From assembly GCA_947172415.1 (NCBI GenBank), contig OX359194.1, positions 3,162,001 to 3,226,000 on the forward strand: a stretch of DNA of 64,000 nucleotides, read 5' to 3'. A program made the translations under genes and the position numbers. Shown piece by piece: positions 34,201-45,700 of the stretch. The notes below the pieces were generated by a model, which made no database searches, was not told the origin of the DNA, and saw nothing but the letters and a program-made list of their open reading frames with translations. Source of the DNA: Chondrosia reniformis (lineage: Eukaryota > Porifera > Demospongiae > Chondrillida > Chondrillidae). Each line of letters begins with the position of its first letter. The stretch's first letter is position 1.

Positions 34201-35908
34201 TGTTTTATTTAAAACACTAGTACATTACATTATTCAGGAAACGCACTTTCCCTTCCTTGTATGGTGACACCATCTGCTTTAGAGTGTCAGTTTCAACTTT
34301 GACTTTGACCTTAACCACAGTTGATGAAGAACCACCATCGAAATTCCCAAAATTATATCTTTTATATTATTGCCATATACGCATATATTGCAGTACAGCA
34401 AAGTGCATACTAACAGATATACATATTCACCTTAAATAATATCTGTGTGAGCTATCATTTTCATAGAAATGGTAACAGGTTCAACGCTGAAAATCTGTCA
34501 ATCCAACTTTGATAGCACATCAATTATTATGTTTAAGTCTCTTCAGAGGTGCTAATTACCTTTGTATATGTTGTGTGTGTGGGAGACTAAACTGGCTATT
34601 GTGGGAAGAAGCTGTTTATAATTTGGAAATATCCACTAGTGGAGGAGTACCCTCTTAGTAAAGATGTTATTAAAAATATGGTATCTGTAGATTCTGTGTT
34701 TTCTACTGTATTACCACAGATATTTGCTTCTGTAATATGCATGCGTATGCCTGTATGATACTCAGTTTTTACATGCTGAAATTACTTAAATGATATCTTA
34801 TTTTTCTTTTTAGACATGTCACTGTATAGATGAACCTCTGACCAAGGCAGAGGACAGTAGAATAAACTTGCATGGAATTATAAAGAAGATTAGAGAAAAA
34901 GTTCCTTTTGAAGTAAGTTTGAGTAGTTGTGTAAACTCTCACATATTACAGTAGTGGCATACAGACAATGTTCATCTCTTTACAAGATAGCTTTATAGAG
35001 TTACCTACGTACACGTGTACATATTCCTATATAAAGGTTGTACAATTATTTGGATAACCTTCCCTATTGATGGTAGGATTTTACTTCGGCCATTTGGCTC
35101 CTTACAGTAGTTTTTGTTCATTATAGTCTCATTTGTGCACCTTTTCTTGCAGGATGAGAAAGAGGACACATTAACTAAAGCCATACGACTATCTTCAGCC
35201 ATGGTGTTGAGAAATTTGGCTAAAAACTCCCAAGAGGCTAGAAGGTGAAACATTGGTCAAAGCAATGCACTAATATGTACATATTTGCCTATAGATGTTT
35301 CTGAATGGTATTTGTATGTTGTAAATATTCTAATAATGAATATATATTTTATTTCGATAGTGTTACTATCAGATACATGCAAACCTTACCTTATCTGGTT
35401 CTACAGTGTGAATTGATTGCTTCTTACCTTTAGGGCAGATCCAAGGAGCTTAATTTGATATTCTCATTCCATTTTTTACTGTATTTGCATGGTTTCTTTT
35501 GAATCCACTTGTGACCCAAAGTATTAGCCATCGGATATTACATAGGCTGTACACATTTTTAAGCTCAACTTGTGAAACATGAGACAGCTGAAGATTATTT
35601 TAAACCCACAGTCCTAACATGTGACTGTCATGTGATTATTATTCAAGCATATATACACTGAGATAGATCAGATATGTAAGAAATTCCATAACTGTAGACT
35701 TTTTAGGGTGTGTTATGTGTAAATGCTCTGAGCATGGATTAAGATATAGTCCTTTGTGCATTAATGGTTTATTTAGTGTATCTGTTGATCTTTCAATAGT
35801 GCCATCATCACTCATGAATCAAGGCTTGCAGAAATGGCTATGAACGATCAAGCGTCATCTGTAGTTCTGTCAGAGTGCCTGTATTATTTGCACCCGAAGA
35901 TGGATTGA
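20501..35908 (+). CDS. ARID2: ARID2 (BAF200) homologue, PBAF chromatin-remodelling subunit, 16 exons
   Basis: Exons: 20501-20595, 21899-21992, 22432-22538, 22717-23107, 24529-24786, 25462-25620, 26597-26812, 27339-27426, 27805-28108, 28422-28556, 30064-30117, 30528-31992, 32766-32936, 34814-34912, 35153-35244, 35800-35908. All introns are GT-AG with consistent phases, giving 1,278 residues (human about 1,835). Residues 20-115 are an ARID DNA-binding domain ([13 protein letters not shown] to LRNYYLKYL). A helical repeat region follows ([36 protein letters not shown]). An RFX-type winged helix spans about 568-645 ([22 protein letters not shown]). After a Ser/Thr-rich linker in one 1,465-bp exon come two C2H2-like fingers (CRWEGC-H-H, CRWDTC) and a C-terminal block ending [13 protein letters not shown]...SECLYYL. 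In animals ARID2 is a nuclear PBAF-specific SWI/SNF subunit. The start has A at -3. Every domain is present, so it is probably functional. Confidence 0.95.
21677..21793 (+). repeat. tRNA-like sequence with a triplicated T-arm segment
   Basis: A 7-bp acceptor pairing (gcagttg with caattgc), a good D-arm (gctcagtggcagagc, an A box), and a T-arm B box (gggttcgattccc) make a tRNA-like fold. The loop holding tcata recalls a CAT (Met-type) anticodon but is not a regular seven-base loop. The segment ataaccagctgtcctgggtt is repeated three times in tandem, so the molecule cannot fold as a normal tRNA. A T-rich run follows at 21796-21813. It is probably a tRNA pseudogene or a tRNA-derived SINE head, within ARID2 intron 1. 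Confidence 0.6.
22235..22272. repeat. (ACAT)n microsatellite
   Basis: About nine tandem catacatacat-type tetranucleotide units in ARID2 intron 2. Confidence 0.9.
23385..23545 (+). repeat. dispersed SINE-like repeat (family A) in ARID2 intron 4
   Basis: It carries the family start cctacatgctatgcctattc, then gggaactaaacctg, agatacaggagtctttt, a TC-rich middle and the ctccactgggtcagacagc end. Confidence 0.7.
23570..23700. repeat. TACG/TACA-rich microsatellite tract
   Basis: Short runs of gtacatacatgtacgta-type units, typical of this locus and frequent in the ARID2 introns. Confidence 0.7.
23799..24315. mobile_element. MITE with terminal inverted repeats of about 25 bp (517 bp)
   Basis: It starts taccgtaaaggtacaatt-gtatgcg and ends with the reverse complement, cgcatacaattgtcgcttta-cggta. 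A second, internal mirrored theme (ttatgcgaatt and aattcgcataa) lies inside each end. The interior has a short open frame of 82 codons without a recognisable domain, so it is non-autonomous. It lies in ARID2 intron 4. Confidence 0.85.
24808..25212. mobile_element. MITE with CAGTG-type terminal repeats (405 bp)
   Basis: Ends: tacagtgtcacccacttaat and its mirrored partner attaagtgggtagcactgta. The CAGTG start and TA-containing ends resemble pogo/Tc1-like non-autonomous elements. It starts 22 bp after the splice donor of ARID2 exon 5. Confidence 0.8.
27035..27175. repeat. partial foldback-family F1 copy in ARID2 intron 7
   Basis: It shares ctggaaaaagtaacgaaaca, the aaatttaagtgacttagc block and cacatcccttctgtgt with the 55.9-56.3 kb foldback. 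Only one arm is present. Confidence 0.55.
27455..27700. repeat. dispersed repeat family B in ARID2 intron 8
   Basis: Blocks shared with 10700-11200: gacagctgtctgtagttctt, ttgggatgattggaaggcaa, tcactgg, tagtaggactttggtcc and ggctggtttggcttaatata. Confidence 0.65.
28145..28335. repeat. (ATCC)n microsatellite in ARID2 intron 9
   Basis: Imperfect units from 28145 lead into a pure run of about 17 catc units at 28264-28330. The long frames through it on both strands are products of the repeat. It starts about 40 bp after the exon 9 donor. Confidence 0.95.
28656..28885 (+). repeat. dispersed SINE-like repeat (family A), best-preserved copy
   Basis: It runs from ccattttcctacatgctgtg through cctatagggaactaaacctg, agatacgggagtct, a TTC-rich middle, gggtcagaccgctgtttctg, ggaattccacccttcatcag and tgaccctgggagtctttt to a Ctt-rich end. 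It has no tRNA-like boxes that I can see and no coding capacity. Confidence 0.75.
29527..29841. mobile_element. MITE of about 315 bp in ARID2 intron 10
   Basis: Terminal repeats: tactgtatttcctcgattaa at the left and ttaattgaggaaatatggta at the right. Internally gcggtgttta and gcgtttatt motifs repeat in both orientations. There is no ORF. Confidence 0.8.
33355..33530. repeat. GC-rich minisatellite, 17-bp unit, 8-9 copies
   Basis: Units of ctggagtagggccccag with single-base variants, in ARID2 intron 13. The unit is much GC-richer than the surrounding intron. Confidence 0.9.
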
Positions 35909-36064
35909 AAGATTATTTTATTATAACCTGTATATATAATGAAACAATCAAGGATCAGTTAACTGAATTTTTATGAAATTGCTCTATTTAATGTACATTT
36001 TAATAATTTATTCCATTTCATGAAAACTTTACATGTGTTAGATTATTCTATATACTCCGATAAA

Positions 36065-36490
36065 TGGAATGGTTGTGGTTTATATATCCGCCCCCTCTGT
36101 GACATCATCCGGATATTGCTTGTATACTAAGGTGCATCTACCCGGGAGAGTTTTCAATTTACCCGTCCACATTCCAGAAGGCTTCTAGAGACTTGAAGAG
36201 ATTGGATCAAATAATTGTAGTTGCCAAAGACGAGTTGTTTAATTTGAATTCATTGGTTGTTCAGTACGCGTTAGTACACTTGTCCCTTGCTTCGAACTCT
36301 ACCTACCTTTACCGTCATCTTGTCCCTAGTGGAATTGTTCCCTAATTTTGGTGAGTTGACGCGTTCAGTTTTCTGAAGGTTTTCACCGCGTGTTGTTATT
36401 GAGACTTGTTAGCCTTTTAGCCTTTATAATGTGTGGTGAGCCTGTCTTATCTCTGTGATCCGTTTAACGCCTAGTCATACACATGCCCAC
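36065..36490 (+). promoter_or_regulatory. possible promoter and 5' leader region
   Basis: A tttatatatcc TATA-like motif near 36079 is followed by GC-richer sequence with several CpGs and CT-rich stretches, unlike the surrounding DNA. A good donor-like ggtgagtt lies at 36350. This might be the promoter and a non-coding first exon of the TBC gene that starts at 42781, which would need an intron of about 6.4 kb. Only composition and motifs support it. Confidence 0.3.
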
Positions 36491-37184
36491 GTGCGCCATA
36501 TTAAGATACGTAGGTAAGACATGCTATGCGATGAATTGGTCCGAGTTATTTCGAGATATACTAGTGTCCCATTTGATCCGTTTGTGTGTGTTTTCTGGAT
36601 GCTAAACGATGGTCTGCACAGTGACGTTAAATGGTTCCATCATCCGACCATTCAATAGAAGATTTTCGTTATTTTATTTGTACACACCCATAATGGTATT
36701 TGTCATATTTCAATTTACAATAGTCTAACCATTGAATGAGCAGGTAATAAAATGTTTACCGGAGATTTAATTTTTCTGCACATATGCGTGAAAGTGTATA
36801 ATGGTTTTCATTTTATTTAGATAGATTATCTGTACGTACGTAGTATAGATAATCTATGTTTGTACCCAAACCAGCTAGTTCCTCTAATTTCCTATACAAG
36901 ATTGGCAGTGGGAGTAGCTTTTCCTAATCTATGTAATGGTTGTTGAAGTAAATTGGACTGCTATCAAATCCTTGGAACTTCTCATGTGTAGCTTGTAGTG
37001 GTATATAGGATGGAGGGCCTTGTTAACAAATGTATAACATATGTACTTATTTACCTGTTCTCATTCAGGAAGATGTAAGCATTTGTTTTTAGTGACTAGT
37101 GGGCAGTAATGTAGGTGTTGCAAGTTAACTGGGATTAAAAGTCTCTAATGATGTTTTTAGGTTATGGATTTTACTTAACATGAA

Positions 37185-37255
37185 AAGAAGTCTCTCCAGG
37201 TTTAGTTCCCCTATCGAGTTTTTTTACAGAATAGGCATAGCAGGAAAATGGTAGT
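37185..37255 (-). repeat. dispersed SINE-like repeat (family A), partial
   Basis: It shares tctctccaggtttagttccc, ctatcgag and aataggcatagcaggaaaat with other copies. It directly borders the 26-bp minisatellite. Confidence 0.6.
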
Positions 37256-37257
37256 GT

Positions 37258-37905
37258 AGTTCATCTAGTCCACTAGTGCAGTCTGTTCATCTAGTCCACT
37301 AGTGCAGTCTGTTCATCTAGTCCACTAGTGCAGTCTGTTCATCTAGTCCACTAGTGCAGTCTGTTCATCTAGTCCACTAGTGCAGTCTGTTCATCTAGTC
37401 CACTAGTGCAGTCTGTTCATCTAGTCCACTAGTGCAGTCTGTTCATCTAGTCCACTAGTGCAGTCTGTTCATCTAGTCCACTAGTGCAGTCTGTTCATCT
37501 AGTCCACTAGTGCAGTCTGTTCATCTAGTCCACTAGTGCAGTCTGTTCATCTAGTCCACTAGTGCAGTCTGTTCATCTAGTCCACTAGTGCAGTCTGTTC
37601 ATCTAGTCCACTAGTGCAGTCTGTTCATCTAGTCCACTAGTGCAGTCTGTTCATCTAGTCCACTAGTGCAGTCTGTTCATCTAGTCCACTAGTGCAGTCT
37701 GTTCATCTAGTCCACTAGTGCAGTCTGTTCATCTAGTCCACTAGTGCAGTCTGTTCATCTAGTCCACTAGTGCAGTCTGTTCATCTAGTCGACTAGTGCA
37801 GTCTGTTCATCTAGTCCACTAGTGCAGTCTGTTCATCTAGTCCACTAGTACAGTCTGTTCATCTAGTCCACTAGTGCAGTCTGTTCATCTAGTCGACTAG
37901 TCAAG
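37258..37905. repeat. 26-bp minisatellite, about 25 nearly identical copies
   Basis: The unit gttcatctagtccactag followed by tgcagtct is repeated head to tail with a period of 26 bp. Almost all units are identical. Two units carry ctagtcgactag, which makes the core a perfect palindrome, and one has a G-to-A change. It is not a CRISPR array because there are no spacers. It lies between ARID2 and the TBC gene. Confidence 0.97.
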
Positions 37906-37909
37906 TCAG

Positions 37910-39190
37910 TCTCACTTAAAGACAATCTTCATGTACTTTATCTACATTAGGAAGTGTTGTCTCCTTGGTAGCATGTAGCTCTCAGCCCACCAAATATGTA
38001 TGTTCCTTGCTCCACTCTGAGGATACTGCTAGTTAAGCATAGTCAAAATATGCAATGAGTTATACATGCGTGAGGCGAGCATAGAAAATATGCAATCCAT
38101 TTTACTCCAAGAAACCCTTTTCAATATATGAGACCTGTTCTCTACCGGAATGATAAATTTAAGATTGTTCTATCTGTGCATAATGGGCAGCTAAACTTAC
38201 CGTACTGTTATATGGGTTTAATGCATTACTGAACCTTCTTAGGTACGGAGTACATTGTACACCTCACATACAGTTGTCTGCTGGAATAATCCAAACCACC
38301 TTATTCCAAAAGTTTTGTTTATCAAAGAGGCTAAGTAAACAAGGAAAATAGACTAAACACAGTTTTCTTGGACTAATAACTTAGGGCTAACCTATAGAAC
38401 TTTGGTAAGAATGCAGTTAGGATTCCTTTCTTCCTTTATCCACTGGGAATGTCACCCTTCATCAGTGACCCTGGGAATCTTTGTCTTTTTCTTGATCTTT
38501 TGTGAGTCCTTTTGAGTATTCTGTTAAGATTTCAGCTGTGTTGTATCCCCAGTAGGTCGATGCCACATATCTATTATACCAAAGTGGATACATACGTAGA
38601 TACATGTGTGTACATTAGTCCAACAATTGGACAAGCAACTCTCACTTTCTCTAACATTACTGGACGTAATATGTATATTTTGTTGTTTAGCCATCAAGAC
38701 AGTAGTTTAATGTTTCAATGCCATTCTTTCTGCCTTTTTATTTTTGATTCTAGATCATAATATCATACTCTGCATACCATTTGCCAGAACACTACACTGT
38801 GTGACTACTAAACTTAACATTCCAAAGACCTATCTGATTTTAGAGTAAGGAATTCTTCCGTCTTCAGAGTCTTCCCATTTGATGGATTATCTTTCAGTTT
38901 TTTGATGATCTAGAGACTCTCAAAAGACAAGAGATCCACCAAAAAGACATGTGTATATCTGGTTATCAAGCATTTTAATCTTTAAAGTAGTAGCGTCAAC
39001 TCTACCTATTCTTCTCACACAAATCAATGATTGTTATTTACATTGTGCCTAAGTACCAATAACATTGTTGTATGGCTTATAACCAGAACAATATAACATA
39101 GATTCTGAATAGATAGCACCTCTAGGATGCAAGGTACGTGTCACTTCTTAGGAATCACTATGATCAGCTAAGTAGGTTTCCCATGGAGAG
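37910..39190. other. gene-free stretch with a family A repeat
   Basis: No convincing coding frame. 38415-38515 carries a plus-orientation family A fragment (cacccttcatcagtgaccct, gggaatctttgtctttttct). Confidence 0.45.
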
Positions 39191-39334
39191 ACAACTTGTT
39201 TTCTCATCTACAGCTTTCTACATTTAATTTCCTTGTAAGTTATAAAAGTCAATTAATGATTGGTCATACGTGTAGGAAAATAGATTACTCACATGTAGGC
39301 ATATGTAGGATTTGTTTTAGGAGTAAGGGAGGGG

Positions 39335-39420
39335 GGCATTTACCTCCCCCTGAATATATTCCCCCTCCCCCTGAATATATTTCCCCTCCCCCTGAATATT
39401 TTCCCCCTCCCCCTTGATGA
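39335..39420. repeat. 18-bp tandem repeat, 4 copies
   Basis: Units of cctccccctgaatatatt repeated about four times. This is a CCCCCT-rich low-complexity tract. Confidence 0.9.
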
Positions 39421-40559
39421 AAAAAGTAGAATTGTCAATAAACATTAAAATATTTTTACTATAGCGTATGTATTTACCTTCACCTTGTAATGTGATGGAA
39501 AAGAAAGCCTGCGTGGTTAAGTATGTATGTATGTAAGTTTATATAGTATACACTGTACCTACTTAATATGGCACTTCTTATTGGAACAAAGCTACACTAC
39601 TACAAAACATTTGCATACTTCAAATTTTACAGTTTTGTTCTCATTCCCACGTACCTACTATTTTAGGTTACAATCACCATCACCTTGTAGCCAAACAGCT
39701 GGTTGTGCTGAAGAGCAATAAAATGTTCCATGTCTTTATAACCTGAAAGCTGCTATTCTTTGTTGTAATTCATAACTCAGCAATATGGTTTAAAGAAGAT
39801 TTAGTCCATTTCTGCTCCATGCCTTCATATACATACATATAATGTAACTTGATGACAACCTAAAGAAGAATACCAGTGTATCTTCATTTTGTCGGTGATA
39901 TAATATTCTTCCAAATCCATTATTTCACAGGACATAATTAGACATAGATGGACAATTTTCACCATATTAAAGTGACAGTCAAAATCTGTGGCTTGCTCAG
40001 TTGTTTGTATCCATAATTGGTTGTGAAGACAATGAAAGTACACTAATGTGATCACCTGTGGGACCTTCATGATTTGTCTTGCTTGCATTACATGGATGAC
40101 CAAATTATTAAAGTTTAAGCATATACATAAAGATATAAGTTAGAAGGGCGAATATTTGAACACAGATGATGATACAGCCAAACACACCTAGTAGGCTATG
40201 TATGTACATACGTATGTAGATTAAGAGATATTTCTGTATACAGTTCCACTGTATGCATGGCAAAGCACTTTCATCCACCTGAGTAGTTAATATGAGGTGT
40301 CTGCAGTAAAGTAGCTAGTGTGGCTATCCCATTGCATTTCAGTTGGTTTGACTCCCATTCTGATTTTGTTTTAGTTGGTGTTTTCATTATTGTGAAGAAC
40401 AGTTTGTTTCCTTTTAAAGGCATTTTATGTACATACAATGTATCTACACACACATTATATGTACCTACTTATTGCAACTTTGCATTTGCTTGACCTTGTT
40501 TGAATCCTTGGCAAGCATGTGTTAGTAATACTACTGCTGGTATATAAAATACCATTTGC

Positions 40560-40740
40560 TTACCTTAAAAGACAAAGATTCCCAGGGTCACTTATGAAGG
40601 GTACAATTCCCAGAAACAGCTGTCCGGCCCAGTGGACCCAGAAGATTCCTGTATCCTCATCCCAAGCTCTCTCCAGGTTTCCCTATCGGCTTTTTAATGT
40701 ATTACAGAGTAGGCATAGCATTTAGGAAAATGATTTATTA
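40560..40740 (-). repeat. dispersed SINE-like repeat (family A)
   Basis: It shares agacaaagattcccagggtc, cacttatgaaggg, aattcccagaaacagctgtc, cctcatcccaagctctctcc and gtaggcatagca with the other copies. Confidence 0.75.
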
Positions 40741-41436
40741 GATTATTCCTGCATAAAAATTAATGTATTTTATTACTGTTTTGAAGAGGTGCTATGAAAT
40801 ATAACGATATGGCCATTACTCAATTGTGAACAAATTTTAATGTATCACTTTCAATTTTACTGTTTTGCTATCCTTGCCTAGTCACTGAAGCTTGATATTA
40901 ACGTTCTACTCAGAAATCACTCCAAACAATTTAGTATTGCTTTGCCTGTCTGATGACTTTATCAGTTCAAAGCTACAATGAAAACGTTTTTCTGTTCTTA
41001 AACTGTTTCAGAAACTATCTTAACTAGTAGAGTATGTATGTCAACACAATCAAAAGATCATAAAAGTGATAGTTTATGTTTTATTAGACTGTACTAGTAA
41101 AATAATCTGTAATTTTGTTTGATTTAGCAGGATTAATCAGTAATAGAGAAAATATTACAATTATAACTTACAGTGAAATCACATCAATTCGACTACGGCT
41201 TAACTGAAACATCCCAACAAAGAGTTTTGCTTGGGATGAAGTAGTTTGGACAACCAAGGATATACTGAACCAATATTGGTCTTCCTAGTCTTTGTTATTG
41301 ATGCTGTCATGTATGCACATTCATCTAAGGTCTTAATTATACCTATTATGTTTGATTCCCTGCATACAGCAATTGTTTGAAATAATATATTGTATACATA
41401 TATGGCTTCTGAAGTACTTTCAATTTATTTTCATAC

Positions 41437-42110
41437 TAGCATAGAAGCCCTCCTCTCCACTATGATAAAACGATTAAAAAAATGGTGTCTCTCCCGTACA
41501 TAAATTTGAGACTGGACGCTCTTCTCTTCAGCGGCGATTTTTCATAAATGAAATACTCCAGGTCACTTCCCAAGTGATACTCCATAATCCGTGAGAGTTA
41601 GACTGCATTTCGTCCAGAAACAACAGAGTAATGCGGTAATAAACAAAAAAACGCACAAACTCTACTGAATTATATATATAGATAGTAAAGATACGTAATT
41701 TTGAGGAGACTGGTCTATTTGTAGATGATAGGTGATTCCTTAGGAGTGGCCTTGGTAGATTCCATTGAGATACATGTTTATGATTAGAGTTTCTCACTTG
41801 GATATGTGTATGAAAAGGTGTTGCAAAGAAGTGGTCTCCTTGTGGGATAGGTAGGTAACTTGTGGGATAGGTAGGTAACTTGTGGGATAGGTAGGTAACT
41901 TGTGGGATAGGTAGGTAACTTGTGGGACATGTGGGATAGGTAGGTAACTTGTGGGACATGTGGGATAGGTAGGTAACTTGTGGGATAGGTAGGTAACTTT
42001 TGAGACTCTGGTCTGTTAATCTGTAGATGTAGAAGCCTCTCTTGAGTAGTCTGTAAGAACAGGCCTTATTGAATAGGGTCAGACTAAATGGTTTGCCTCC
42101 TGTTGCCATG
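41437..42110. mobile_element. MITE-like end plus 20-bp tandem repeat
   Basis: 41437-41480 (tagcatagaagccc ... tgataaaacgatt) is mirrored by the short element at 47203-47258, which suggests an element end. 41840-42000 is a tandem array of tgtgggataggtaggtaact (about seven units plus two interrupted ones). A 193-codon minus-strand frame crosses the array, but its middle is only the translated repeat (YLPIPQVTYLSHK), so I do not call it a gene. Confidence 0.55.
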
Positions 42111-42780
42111 AGTACACTTTGAAATCAAATGGAGGCCATGTACACCAGGTGTGATTATTGTGGCCACTCCTTGGCTCCGCCTATTCATGTCACTTGAAGA
42201 GTGCAATAAGCTAATGGAAGGAACTGAACTCCACATATTGGGAACTAAGTAGAGTGCTATATTCTCCCCTTTGGAGGCACTCAAAAGTGATAGTTGTGAT
42301 TTTGTCTAACTTGTAACTCGTCAGCTTCGATTATAATGGAAATTTGAGTGGCCTAACTGTTTGTAAGTAGTCTCACAAGCTGAGAAAGCTTGCATTTCCA
42401 TCAGTAAGGTTCTTCCGATTGCTGAAAATTGGGAATTTTAAGATCTAGAGCTGACCTTAAAGTTTTGAAAATGAAAGCTAATGACTTTGGCATGTGATTA
42501 AATATATATTTGGCCCATAACTGGTATTTGTGACTTACACTTTAATATCTACTTATTTATCCCTGTACACATCTACTTCAGCAGTTTGATTACTTGACCC
42601 CTTAGTCTTTGATAATGCAACCAGTAATTTGCTTAATGGAGTTAATCCTATTACAATGTACGTAGGTATGTACATTACTTTTTTATGTTTGTAGCACTAA
42701 ACTGTAACACAGAGATCGAATCTCCAATTGAGCTTATCAGGAGAAAAGAGACCACTTAAATGTCTAACAATTAGGAAGGT

Positions 42781-45700
42781 ATGGCCTCAAAATTTGATGA
42801 ATTCTACTCACAGATAACAGATCTGTCCCAGGGAGACTCAACTAACCCTGAAGAGAGAAAGATAATTATCAAAAAGTATGACAAAGGCCGTGATGAAGGA
42901 GCAGATATCCCAGCGTGGGAAGATCCTGACCTCTCCATTTACAAGTGTACAGATAGATATGGATTTATGCAGTTAGTAAAATAACATACTTACCTATGTA
43001 TATATTTATGTAAGCATAGTTAGATTATATTATCAATAATGTTGGAAGTATAGTAGAGCAAACCCAAATGCTCAAAGCCTTGTTTTGGCTGGAAGCCAAA
43101 ACTATTAAGATGTCAACCAGTCAGCTAATTTATTGTGCAATGTCTACGTATATACGTACATTGGCATACATATGTGTACGTATAGATGAACAGTTAGGCC
43201 CTTCCAGTTCCATTCTTTCAGGCAGAATCAATGACTGTATTTTGAAATGCATTACAAATTCCCCAAGGATTGTAGCAATCTGATGGGGAGGATGAATTGT
43301 ATGAGGAGGTGGAGGATACCTGGAGACAACATAGTCAGTCTACTACGTGGTATTGCCTTCAATTTTCCTACACAACAGCAGAGTTCAAAGTTTGAATATG
43401 TATAGCTCTATGCAGCCAAACATCCGGAATGTACCATGTGATACTACCGCCTTTTTGTACTGTGAAGCTGGGAATACATAATGAGACATGAGTACAGTAA
43501 TGTATGTATATATGAGTAGGTAAATGAAACACAAGTTAGAGAGTTAAATATAAGGTTTTGTGCCCATGGTCTTGAAAGATCTTGTACTCCTCCATTTGGG
43601 AAGAGTCTATAAGATGTACTGTAAAGGAGAAGATAGGGAGGGTTATAATATAATAAATGGGCAGGGGACTGACTATGTTGTCTCCAGGTATCCTCCACCT
43701 CCTCATACAATTCATCCTTCCCATGAGATTGCTACAATCCTTGGGGAATCTGTAATTGTACTTCAGAGGCTCCGGATACCTTCCAACAAAATACGTAGTC
43801 AGTTTACTACATCATCATCCTTTGGTCAGGGGTGCTAAGGTGTCACACACCAAACCAATAACTATGTTGGTGAGCTTCAAACATTACCATGTCATTGGCC
43901 GGTGGTAGAAGTGGCAAAAGGTGGATTCTGCACTCCAGTTAGTATATCTGCTGTCGAGACGGTTACAGCTCCTCTGGTTGAGTGGGCAGAGAAAACAGAG
44001 GTATCCACTCCTGATGCTGACATCACTTTCCTGAGAATTATTTACCTTGTGACTTGCTTCTTATTGACGGTCTGACGGTGCCGACTGTTGACTGTTTCTC
44101 CAGAATCTTGCAGGAGTTAGTAGTCCTATTCATGGGCGAGGGATCACCCTTCTCTCTGAGCCTGCCTCTTGTGGCAGTCGGCCCATCAGTCTTACCGGAG
44201 GACCCACCGCTGATGGCTGTCTATCCCTGCTCGGTAAGGTCTCCCTCAAAGTTTGCAGAATCATGTGTCCTCTCCAACTCAATGGTCTACGAGCTGTTTT
44301 CGCCGCCAACTGCAGCCAACCATTTGAGGACTAGTTTCTGTGAGTCTTCAGTGTACAGAATGTCCCTTAGGAGCCGTTCTGTTGTCATTTCCACTAAAAG
44401 CCTTAGATGCGTCAAAAAATTCACTCAACTCTGCTGAGCAGGACAAGAAAGGCGGTAGTATCACATGGTACACTCCGGATGTTTGGCTACGTAGAGCTAT
44501 ACATATTCAAACTTTGAACTCTGCTGTTGTGTAGGAAAATTGAAGGCAATACCACGTAGTAGACTGACTATGTTGTTGGAGGGTATCCGGAGCTTCCAAA
44601 GTACAATTCATTCTGTTCTTGTATAGCTATACATGATAGACAGTTTAAAAATACGTATATGCCTAGTTTCCACTTTTTAAGTGATGATATAAATTTTATG
44701 TATATGCATGTATTAGAAATCTTTTCAAGTAGCATCTAACTAGTTCTTTTGTCATATCTCCTTATTCTACTCGTGCATTTGATTTACTACATACATGTAC
44801 GTATTCTCTAGTTATTTTCAGTTAGCAGTTTTTACTATGCTATAAAGAAACATTTTGGGGCCCCTCTATATTGTTTTCAGAAATTGTGGTAACGTATGGC
44901 TTCCTGTTGTATATATATTTATATCTGTCACCAAAATGGCGGCGGACGCTTGGCTGGCTTTCTTAAAATTAGCTTTCTCTTCCTTAGCATCGAACATTGA
45001 ACCAACCAAAAGGATTTAGAAACTACCTTACTAATACTATGTAACATAAAGCATTTTTTATGAGATATAGCCTTGAAATGGATGGCAATAAAAGGACAAC
45101 CAGAATTGGTTAACTGGACATCTAAGAGCCAGCAAGTAGTTTGAGTTTGCGGGCACCAGGCACCCCACGAATTTTTAACCTCAAAATACTTGTTTTGGTA
45201 TAAATATAATATTTGCTTGTATGCTGAATACTTCTAAATGTTTTCCACCTATATTGTTCGTTTGTAGTACCAAGCCTATCAACACTGCTCTTCCCTCTAA
45301 GCTGGTAGAACTGGAGAGAGAAAGAGCCCAAAAGTGGGGGAAAATGTTAGCTGATTGGGAGAGATTCCAAGGCTCTGACAAAGTATGTAATTAGCTGAAG
45401 TGCTGACACTAATTTACATTCATATATGTATGTACATATGTGCGTACGTACATACATAGCAGTCACTATTGCACTCATGTACGTATTTGGGGTGTGTCAA
45501 ACAACAAGGGTAATACATATACATGGTCAAATTTTCTACCTCAAGCATTGTAATTTGACATTACCAAAGTATGTACATATATATACCTTGTTAGAATTTA
45601 TGGGACTGTAAAGTGTACATACACGTATATACATATCTTATGCGTATTTACATTGTTTGATTGAACTTGCATGAAATTTTAAAATATGTTGTCCAAACAT

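Noticed and set aside
36160-36200. Heat-shock element near gaaggcttctagag
   Set aside because: GAA and TTC blocks are present but the spacing (three bases instead of two) does not match the consensus.
37258-37905. CRISPR array
   Set aside because: The repeats are head to tail with no spacers, and the genome is clearly animal.
41528-42109. 193-codon minus-strand open frame
   Set aside because: A third of it is the translated 20-bp tandem repeat (YLPIPQVTYLSHK units) and it overlaps a MITE-like end. No domain and no splice context support it.
44054-44437. 127-codon plus-strand frame in the inverted-repeat cluster
   Set aside because: No domain. It lies inside a rearranged repeat and its composition follows the GC-rich core rather than a codon pattern. 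Kept only as part of the repeat.
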